Below are positions 1-3,853 of a stretch of DNA of 5,553 nucleotides, piece after piece (position 1 is the stretch's first letter; each line of letters begins with the position of its first letter). A program made the position numbers and the translations under genes. The stretch is taken from assembly GCA_021832495.1 (NCBI GenBank), contig JAKBKR010000155.1:1-5553 (forward strand), written 5' to 3'. Under the pieces are notes generated by a model that worked only from the letters and a program-made list of their open reading frames with translations, did no database searches and was not told where the DNA came from. The DNA is from a bacterium (GTDB taxonomy: Archaea > Thermoplasmatota > Thermoplasmata > Lutacidiplasmatales > UBA184).

Positions 1-160
1 GCTGGATGGGGCTTCTCGTGTGCGGAACCATCAGCACCGAGGCCGCGGATGGGATGGGGGAAGGCGCGGCGGGTGGGACGGCCGGGGCGGCGGAGGCGGG
101 CCAAGAGACCACGAGCAGTGCCGCCAGGGTCAGTGCGCTAGCCAAGCGCAGCCGTACCAT
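1..160 (-). CDS. Partial secreted protein, N-terminal signal peptide only
   Basis: This minus-strand frame opens at an ATG (158-160) and stays open to the left edge, giving 53 codons of an incomplete gene. Residues 1-6 carry two arginines (MVRLRL), residues 7-18 are a continuous hydrophobic stretch rich in Ala and Leu, and W20-P-A-S-A24 followed by AP fits a signal peptidase I site. The mature part visible so far is Pro/Ala/Ser-rich, a common linker composition just after a signal peptide in exported archaeal proteins. An in-frame GTG lies six bases further upstream (164-166) and would add two residues. There is no Shine-Dalgarno sequence, but a TATA-like TTATGA sits 23-28 bases upstream, which fits a leaderless transcript starting at or near the ATG. 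The function cannot be read from this fragment. The gene follows hxlB in the same direction after a 313-base gap, so it is probably a separate unit. The call rests only on the signal peptide. Confidence 0.6.
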   Translation of the reverse strand, partial: MVRLRLASALTLAALLVVSWPASAAPAVPPAAPSPIPSAASVLMVPHTRSPIQ

Positions 161-182
161 GCCCACAATAGCGGGGCGGCGG

Positions 183-188
183 TCATAA
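183..188 (-). promoter_or_regulatory. Weak TATA-like element upstream of the left-edge secreted gene
   Basis: On the minus strand this reads TTATGA, an A/T-rich island in GC-rich sequence. It sits 23-28 bases upstream of the ATG at 160, which is where an archaeal TATA box would be if transcription starts at the start codon. The match to the archaeal consensus is poor, so the position is the main evidence. Confidence 0.25.
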
Positions 189-209
189 CGGTTTTGCCGA
201 GCGGCCCTG

Positions 210-223
210 ATGGGATGTCCCAT
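210..223. repeat. Inverted repeat ATGGGA-TG-TCCCAT
   Basis: The two 6-base arms, 210-215 and 218-223, are perfect reverse complements separated by two bases. The dyad lies 50-63 bases upstream of the secreted gene's start at 160 and just upstream of its TATA-like element, where a regulator or transcription factor site could be. A dyad this short can arise by chance. Confidence 0.3.
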
Positions 224-328
224 GAATAGTTCCCCCCCGACAGGCGGTAGAGGCCCATGTCTCCCGGGGGTTCCTCGGCGAACCGTGCGGGCACGGATAC
301 GCCGAAATGTTTACGACAAAGAGCGCGT

Positions 329-381
329 TTCGAACGCTGACCCGGCCCGTCATCTTGACCCTTGGATCTCTAGTTCGAACG
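329..381. repeat. Direct repeat of TTCGAACG, two copies 45 bases apart
   Basis: The 8-mer TTCGAACG occurs at 329-336 and 374-381, and the match extends imperfectly to TTCGAACGnTG. The core TTCGAA is itself palindromic. The first copy also falls inside a small hairpin, GCGTT-TCG-AACGC at 326-338. Both copies are in the non-coding gap. A pair of binding sites is possible, but there is no direct evidence for one. Confidence 0.25.
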
Positions 382-473
382 ATGGAGGGATTCCCCCACG
401 AGTCCCGCACGAAGACCGTTTCTCAAGTCGGGACAGCACCCTTCCTATCGTTCCGAGGGTCGGGGGAGACCGG

Positions 474-1043
474 TCATACCATGATGGCGTGCCGGCGCCG
501 GAGGGACTCTTCATCCTCTGCCCGCGCCTTCATGACCGCCGCCACGAGACCGTCGGAGAACCGGAGGCTGGCCGACTCGAAGAGGGTGCCGAGCGGGGCC
601 AACCGGGCCCGGCGCTCGTCCTCCGGGAACGAGAACGAGACCGTCAGGGTCGCTGCGTGCGCCAGTTTGCTCGTGGACCGGGCCGTGATGACGATGAGGC
701 TGGCCCCCTCCCGGCGCACGATGTTCGCCGTCTGGTTCGAGGAGTAGCTCTCCCCCCGGTTCGAGAAGATGATCACAAGGTCGCCGCGCATCACGATGGG
801 GGTCACGGACTCGCCGATCACGAAGGCGCGCAGGCCCACCTGGACCAACCGCATGGCGAGGGCCCGGGCGATGATCCCGGAGCGTCCCGCGCCGTAAACG
901 AAGATCGTGGGGGCCGTCGTGATGAGCCCGACAGCGGTCTGGATCTCCTTCGGATCGATAGAGGAGAGCGCCCGGGTCACCCGGTCTCCGATGTACTGCA
1001 CCGCCTCGGCGAAGGGAGAGGGATCACTTTCGGCGGGGGGCAT
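474..1043 (-). CDS. hxlB: 6-phospho-3-hexuloisomerase (SIS domain)
   Basis: The product interconverts 6-phospho-3-hexulose and fructose 6-phosphate in the cytoplasm. In many archaea it works with 3-hexulose-6-phosphate synthase in the reverse ribulose monophosphate route that supplies ribulose 5-phosphate for nucleotides. The 189-residue length is normal for the family. Family landmarks in order are GAGRSG at 51-56, the QVG and GESVTP stretches at 68-82, the LAPLGTLFE motif at 148-156 ending in the conserved glutamate E156, and the C-terminal RRRHA at 182-186. The usual SGSGET phosphosugar-binding motif is changed to SNRGES (94-99). The ATG at 1043 overlaps the end of the upstream TIM-barrel gene by 20 bases and has no Shine-Dalgarno sequence, so translation is probably coupled to that gene. 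No synthase partner is present in this window. A related SIS-domain sugar isomerase is the main alternative, but LAPLGTLFE argues for this family. Confidence 0.85.
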   Translation of the reverse strand: MPPAESDPSPFAEAVQYIGDRVTRALSSIDPKEIQTAVGLITTAPTIFVYGAGRSGIIARALAMRLVQVGLRAFVIGESVTPIVMRGDLVIIFSNRGESYSSNQTANIVRREGASLIVITARSTSKLAHAATLTVSFSFPEDERRARLAPLGTLFESASLRFSDGLVAAVMKARAEDEESLRRRHAIMV

Positions 1044-2208
1044 TCTTCTTCGCCTGGGCCGACTTGGCCCGGGGGCGGGCCGTGGGCTTCGCCTTCGGGG
1101 CCGGGGCCTGCTTCCCTTTGGACTTCGGGGCCTCCTTCTTGGCCGGCGGTGCGGCTTTCCCCTTCTTGGGTGCCTGCGCTGCCGCGATCTCCGCCCGCTT
1201 CTTCGCCATCATCTTGGCGATCGTGCGTTCGTAAAGCACCCGAAGGTACATCGCATCGTGTTCCATCAGCGGTGAGGAACTGATGATCGTCGCATCGTAC
1301 TTGCGGTCTGCAAGGGCTTCGGCCACGTTCTCGAACTTGACGGACCCCTTCTTGACCGGGGTCATCCGGAACGTCCCCCGGGACTGGATGTCCACCCCGG
1401 AGAAGTTGATGTAGAGGTCCCCGTGGCCCGCCGTGGAGAACTCTTCCATGAGATCGCCGATAGCCCCCTTGTCGTCGAACGGGATCTCCTCCCGGACGGC
1501 GAGGTGCGGCACGTTGAGCACGGGAATGGTTCGGGGCACCCGGCGGGCCACTTCCAGCACTTCCGGGCGGCTGCCGAGCACCTCGGGGTGCCCGTTAGGT
1601 TCGATGCCGAGGAGGATCCGCTGGCCCCCCGGGAGCGCATCGAGGGTCTTGCGAACCTCCTTCAGCCGGTCGATGACCGCGGTGAGGGACGCTTCCGGCC
1701 CGTCCGGTCCGTAGAAGCCCAGGTGACTGACCACCACGTCGGCACCCATGGCGCTTGCGAGGATGCAGGACCACCGGTAATTGTTGGTCGTGCGTTGCCG
1801 GGCCTCCTCGGAGTTCAGGAAATCCACATAATAAGGAGCGTGCAAAGTGAGGCGGATGTCGACCGAACGGGCGAGGACCTTCCCGGCCGAAAGGGCGTTG
1901 TAATCCTTGGCCATGAGCCAATTGAGGGTCGTGACCTGGCTCTTCTTTGTGAGCGGCCGGTCCAGGTACGAAAGTTCGCTCACCATCCCGCCCCGGGCGG
2001 GTTCGGCAACCTGGATGACCAGTTTTTCCGGAAGTTCGCGCGGCTTTTTACCGATCTCTTCCGGTTGGACAGAGCGTTGGGCGGAACTCACCTTGATGAA
2101 TTGCACTTCCATGGCCGTCAGGCCAAGATGGTGCAGGTCGACGATGCTATCGCGGAGGGTGCGACCTTTGCAAGAGAGCGGGATGCCACCGGGACCGAAC
2201 CGGATCAT
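1024..2208 (-). CDS. Endonuclease IV-family TIM-barrel protein with a basic C-terminal tail
   Basis: The product belongs to the AP-endonuclease family 2 (xylose isomerase-like) TIM barrels; the archaeal members are usually annotated deoxyribonuclease IV. Recognisable parts are the N-terminal strand MIRFGPGGIPLSCKG, MEVQF at 33-37, RLTLHAPYY at 119-127 with H123, VVSHLGFYGPDG with H162, LLGIEPNG with E203, and NVPHLAVR with H235. These fit the first metal ligands of endonuclease IV. Several later ligands seem lost: N232 stands where Asp is usual, N268 in INFSG where His is usual, M282 where a His is usual, and S311 in IISSSP where Glu is usual. An extra segment (about 45-112) lies between the first and second strands. 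Residues 344-394 form a low-complexity Lys/Ala/Pro tail with 18 Lys or Arg and one acidic residue, suited to binding nucleic acid or ribosomes. It has its own TATA box and a GGAGGTG site upstream, and it leads the hxlB unit. Family placement is firm, nuclease activity is doubtful. Confidence 0.8.
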   Translation of the reverse strand: MIRFGPGGIPLSCKGRTLRDSIVDLHHLGLTAMEVQFIKVSSAQRSVQPEEIGKKPRELPEKLVIQVAEPARGGMVSELSYLDRPLTKKSQVTTLNWLMAKDYNALSAGKVLARSVDIRLTLHAPYYVDFLNSEEARQRTTNNYRWSCILASAMGADVVVSHLGFYGPDGPEASLTAVIDRLKEVRKTLDALPGGQRILLGIEPNGHPEVLGSRPEVLEVARRVPRTIPVLNVPHLAVREEIPFDDKGAIGDLMEEFSTAGHGDLYINFSGVDIQSRGTFRMTPVKKGSVKFENVAEALADRKYDATIISSSPLMEHDAMYLRVLYERTIAKMMAKKRAEIAAAQAPKKGKAAPPAKKEAPKSKGKQAPAPKAKPTARPRAKSAQAKKNAPRRK

Positions 2209-2221
2209 AGAAGAATGGGTG

Positions 2222-2228
2222 CACCTCC
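2222..2228 (-). promoter_or_regulatory. Shine-Dalgarno site of the TIM-barrel gene
   Basis: The minus strand reads GGAGGTG, complementary to the CCUCC at the 3' end of archaeal 16S rRNA. It ends 13 bases before the ATG at 2208, slightly long but workable. No in-frame ATG, GTG or TTG lies between the site and that ATG, which supports the chosen start. Confidence 0.6.
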
Positions 2229-2229
2229 A

Positions 2230-2242
2230 GGGTTTTCAACCC
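2230..2242 (-). repeat. Small hairpin GGGTT-GAA-AACCC in the leader of the TIM-barrel gene
   Basis: On the minus strand the 5-base arms GGGTT and AACCC flank a GAA loop. It sits directly before the Shine-Dalgarno site and about where transcription should start from the TATA box at 2254-2263. It could be an operator or a leader hairpin; it could also be chance. Confidence 0.3.
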
Positions 2243-2253
2243 AACGCACCGTA

Positions 2254-2263
2254 CCTATAAAGG
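2254..2263 (-). promoter_or_regulatory. TATA box for the TIM-barrel and hxlB unit
   Basis: The minus strand reads CCTTTATAGG, a good match to the archaeal TATA consensus (YTTTATA). It is centred about 50 bases upstream of the ATG at 2208, so transcription would start near 2232 and leave a leader of about 24 bases holding the GGAGGTG site. It lies in the only sizeable gap inside the minus-strand block, which marks a new transcription unit here. Confidence 0.55.
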
Positions 2264-2273
2264 TGTCCCTCAG

Positions 2274-3068
2274 CTAAAGCTTTTCGCTCGGTTGACCCGC
2301 ATCCTTGTCGAGGTCTTCCCCACCAAAAAATGCGATCTGCACCGCGCGATAGAGGTCCGGGAACCCCCGTTCCTCGCGGGCGCTTGTGGGCAGGACGTCC
2401 CAGACGGGCTCCAAGATCTCGAGCGCCCGGAAGAGCTCCGCCGAGGGGAGTGCATCCCCACGAGGGGGGAGGGCCGATAGGGATTCATAGAGGGAGTCCC
2501 GGTCCGAGGACCACCGAGCCACCCGCTCCCGTTCCTCCTCGGTCAGGAGGTCGTCCTTGGATAGGACGTTCATGATCGGGAGGCCGAAACGGAACTGGAC
2601 CGTGGCGGACAACAGCAAGAGGCTGACGAACCCGCTCGGGACCCGAGCGAGCATCGGATCGAAGAGGAAGGCGATCATCGAGCGGTCCCCGCTGAGCTCT
2701 TCCACGATGGTGCGGGAGGCTTCCCGGAACGCGAACAGCTCGACCTGGCCCGGGGTGTCCACCAGTACGTAGTCGGAACGGAGGGGTTCGAGTGCATCCC
2801 GGATGGCGGGAAGGTTCACCCCGACCATGTCGCTGGCGGCGATCTGCGCCCCGTTTGGCCCCAGTTTCGCCGCGGCCATCACGTCCTCGAGCTTGACCCA
2901 TTCGCGGACGTCAACATCGGGCTCGAAGTTGGGATCCTCCATGCCCGGGTCCAGGTTCACCGTGGTGACGGCGTAGCCCTGGTCGCCCATCCATGACTTC
3001 CAGGCTGCGGTGAGGGTGGTCTTTCCGGCGCCAGCGGTGCCGGTGATGTAGATCGTGACCGGGTCCAT
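2274..3068 (-). CDS. GPN-loop GTPase (XAB1/Gpn family, archaeal type)
   Basis: The product is a cytoplasmic P-loop GTPase of the GPN family. The eukaryotic relatives Gpn1-3 help assemble and import RNA polymerase II; the archaeal single-copy form (Pyrococcus PAB0955 type) is a homodimer whose exact client is less clear. Motifs in order are the P-loop GTAGAGKT at 10-17, the NLDPG segment at 38-42, the defining Gly-Pro-Asn at 70-72 in LGPNGA, the G3 motif DTPGQ at 104-108, and SKDD at 170-173, which fits the G4 (N/T)KxD guanine-specificity motif. The length of 264 residues is typical. The start at 3068 places the P-loop at the usual distance from the N-terminus. It begins 12 bases after the srp19 stop, has no Shine-Dalgarno sequence of its own, and so is probably read from the rps8e transcript. 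It ends with TAG, before a gap that holds the next promoter. Confidence 0.92.
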   Translation of the reverse strand: MDPVTIYITGTAGAGKTTLTAAWKSWMGDQGYAVTTVNLDPGMEDPNFEPDVDVREWVKLEDVMAAAKLGPNGAQIAASDMVGVNLPAIRDALEPLRSDYVLVDTPGQVELFAFREASRTIVEELSGDRSMIAFLFDPMLARVPSGFVSLLLLSATVQFRFGLPIMNVLSKDDLLTEEERERVARWSSDRDSLYESLSALPPRGDALPSAELFRALEILEPVWDVLPTSAREERGFPDLYRAVQIAFFGGEDLDKDAGQPSEKL

Positions 3069-3080
3069 GCTCGTGCGGGT

Positions 3081-3365
3081 TCAGGCGGCCTTGGGCATCG
3101 TCCGAAGTTCGGCGGCGAGCTTCTTCAGGAACGCGGCCTTGGAGACGCCCTTCTTCTTCGTGACCTTCAGCCGTCCCCGATAGTTGTGGAAATCCCGGGG
3201 GTAGTGCTTGTCCTCCCGTTCCACGGTGAAACCCAGTTTGCGCGCAGCGTTCTCAAGGTCGTCCAAGGTCACATTGGGATCGATCGGCGCCTTCGGGACC
3301 CGACGGCCCAGCTGTCGGCTCGCCGCCGTAAGGTATTCCGGGTACACGTAGAAGTGTTCAGGCAT
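3081..3365 (-). CDS. srp19: Signal recognition particle 19 kDa protein (SRP19)
   Basis: SRP19 binds the tips of helices 6 and 8 of the SRP RNA and prepares it for SRP54, so that nascent membrane and secreted proteins are directed to the translocon. At 94 residues it has the compact archaeal size. Diagnostic features are the N-terminal FYVYPEYL strand (5-12), the SRQLGRRVPK segment (16-25), the central helix NVTLDDLENAARKLG (31-45), and the basic RGRLKVTKKKG segment (63-73) that fits RNA contact. The ATG at 3365 overlaps the end of rps8e by 8 bases (ATG within the last codons, TGA shared), and no Shine-Dalgarno sequence is visible, so translation is probably coupled to rps8e. Identity is not in doubt. 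Confidence 0.93.
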   Translation of the reverse strand: MPEHFYVYPEYLTAASRQLGRRVPKAPIDPNVTLDDLENAARKLGFTVEREDKHYPRDFHNYRGRLKVTKKKGVSKAAFLKKLAAELRTMPKAA

Positions 3366-3768
3366 TCGGCGACTTCGGAGCCGACTCCTTCGGGAGGAGC
3401 ACGCCGTTCAGGACACCATCCTGTCCGGGTCGGGACCGGATCTGGACCGGGCCAAGCTCCGTCTGCAGGATCGCCCCCCGGGAGATGATGTTCCGCTGCA
3501 CATAGTTCGGGTTGGCATCGTTCCGGACCACCGTGGTCGTCTTCACCGACTTGGTGGTCTTGGTCGCCGGATCATAGACGTTCACCTGATTGGCCCCAAG
3601 GATGCGCACCTTGCGGGCGGCGCCCCGGACCCGGTAGAGCTTGAGCGAGGGTTCACCCACCGTGGCGTACTGGAGCTCGCGGCCGATCTCGAAGCGGCGC
3701 TTGTTCCGGATCGGCCGGAGCCGGCCGCCCGTCTTCTTCCGCTTGGAACGCCCTTGCCATATTCCCAT
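3358..3768 (-). CDS. rps8e: 30S ribosomal protein S8e
   Basis: This is an archaeal/eukaryotic-type small ribosomal subunit protein with no bacterial counterpart, which makes it the best marker of the organism's domain. The 136-residue length is usual for archaea. The N-terminus is basic (GRSKRKKTGGRLRPIRNKRR region, 6-25), followed by the family segment RVRGAARKVR (46-55) and the highly conserved stretch NPNYVQRNIISRGAI (86-100). It closes with ELGPVQIRSRPGQDGVLNGVL (104-124), which carries the RPGQDG signature. The ATG at 3768 starts MGIWQG, the normal N-terminus, and is preceded by GGAGG with 11 bases between. It is the first gene of the minus-strand block; its TATA box lies 41-49 bases upstream of the start, and srp19 follows with an 8-base overlap. 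Confidence 0.96.
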   Translation of the reverse strand: MGIWQGRSKRKKTGGRLRPIRNKRRFEIGRELQYATVGEPSLKLYRVRGAARKVRILGANQVNVYDPATKTTKSVKTTTVVRNDANPNYVQRNIISRGAILQTELGPVQIRSRPGQDGVLNGVLLPKESAPKSPNA

Positions 3769-3779
3769 GGTCCGTTATG

Positions 3780-3787
3780 CCTCCGAG
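3780..3787 (-). promoter_or_regulatory. Shine-Dalgarno site of rps8e
   Basis: The minus strand reads CTCGGAGG, complementary to the 16S rRNA 3' end through GGAGG. Eleven bases separate it from the ATG at 3768. Given the TATA box at 3809-3817, it should lie almost at the 5' end of the message. Confidence 0.6.
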
Positions 3788-3808
3788 TGGCCCCCGAGAG
3801 CGCGCTCC

Positions 3809-3817
3809 CTAAATAAG
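3809..3817 (-). promoter_or_regulatory. TATA box of rps8e, possibly shared with the divergent secreted-protein gene
   Basis: The minus strand reads CTTATTTAG; its first eight bases match seven of eight in the archaeal TATA consensus YTTATATA. It is the only A/T-rich patch in the 85-base gap. Its centre is about 45 bases from the rps8e ATG and about 41 bases from the ATG of the divergent gene at 3854. Read on the plus strand (CTAAATAAG) the match is poor, so use in that direction is less certain. Predicted start sites are near 3787 (minus) and 3838 (plus). Confidence 0.5.
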
Positions 3818-3853
3818 CGCTGCGACTGCCGTGCTGCAACACGACCCACATCC

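Larger units (their letters stand above)
161..473. other. Intergenic stretch without a supported gene
   Basis: No reading frame in this 313-base stretch looks like a protein. The minus-strand frame at 183-410 has no recognisable motif and an Arg/Pro/Thr-rich composition typical of GC-rich non-coding frames. The stretch lies between the hxlB stop and the start of the secreted gene, so it should hold the end of the hxlB transcript and the promoter of the next gene. I see no long T-run on the minus strand that would mark an archaeal terminator. It contains a 6-base dyad at 210-223 and two copies of TTCGAACG at 329-336 and 374-381. I checked the TTCGAA sites for a tRNA T-arm and found no pairing stems. 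Confidence 0.5.

Noticed and set aside
1..188. Plus-strand frame at 6-188
   Set aside because: It overlaps the minus-strand signal-peptide frame and is Gly/Ala-rich with no motif, so it is taken as a shadow.
324..385. TTCGAA sites resembling a tRNA T-loop
   Set aside because: On neither strand do the flanking five bases form a T-stem, and no acceptor stem or anticodon arm can be drawn around them.
183..410. Minus-strand frame of 75 codons in the gap after hxlB
   Set aside because: There is no Shine-Dalgarno site, TATA box at the right distance or recognisable motif, and the composition looks random.
210..1283. Long plus-strand reading frame of 357 codons
   Set aside because: It lies antisense to hxlB and the end of the TIM-barrel gene, both of which have clear family motifs. 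Its own translation is Arg/Gly/Pro-rich with no domain, as expected for a shadow frame in GC-rich DNA.
1423..2277. Plus-strand reading frame of 284 codons
   Set aside because: It is antisense to the conserved part of the TIM-barrel gene, shows no motif and would run over that gene's promoter.
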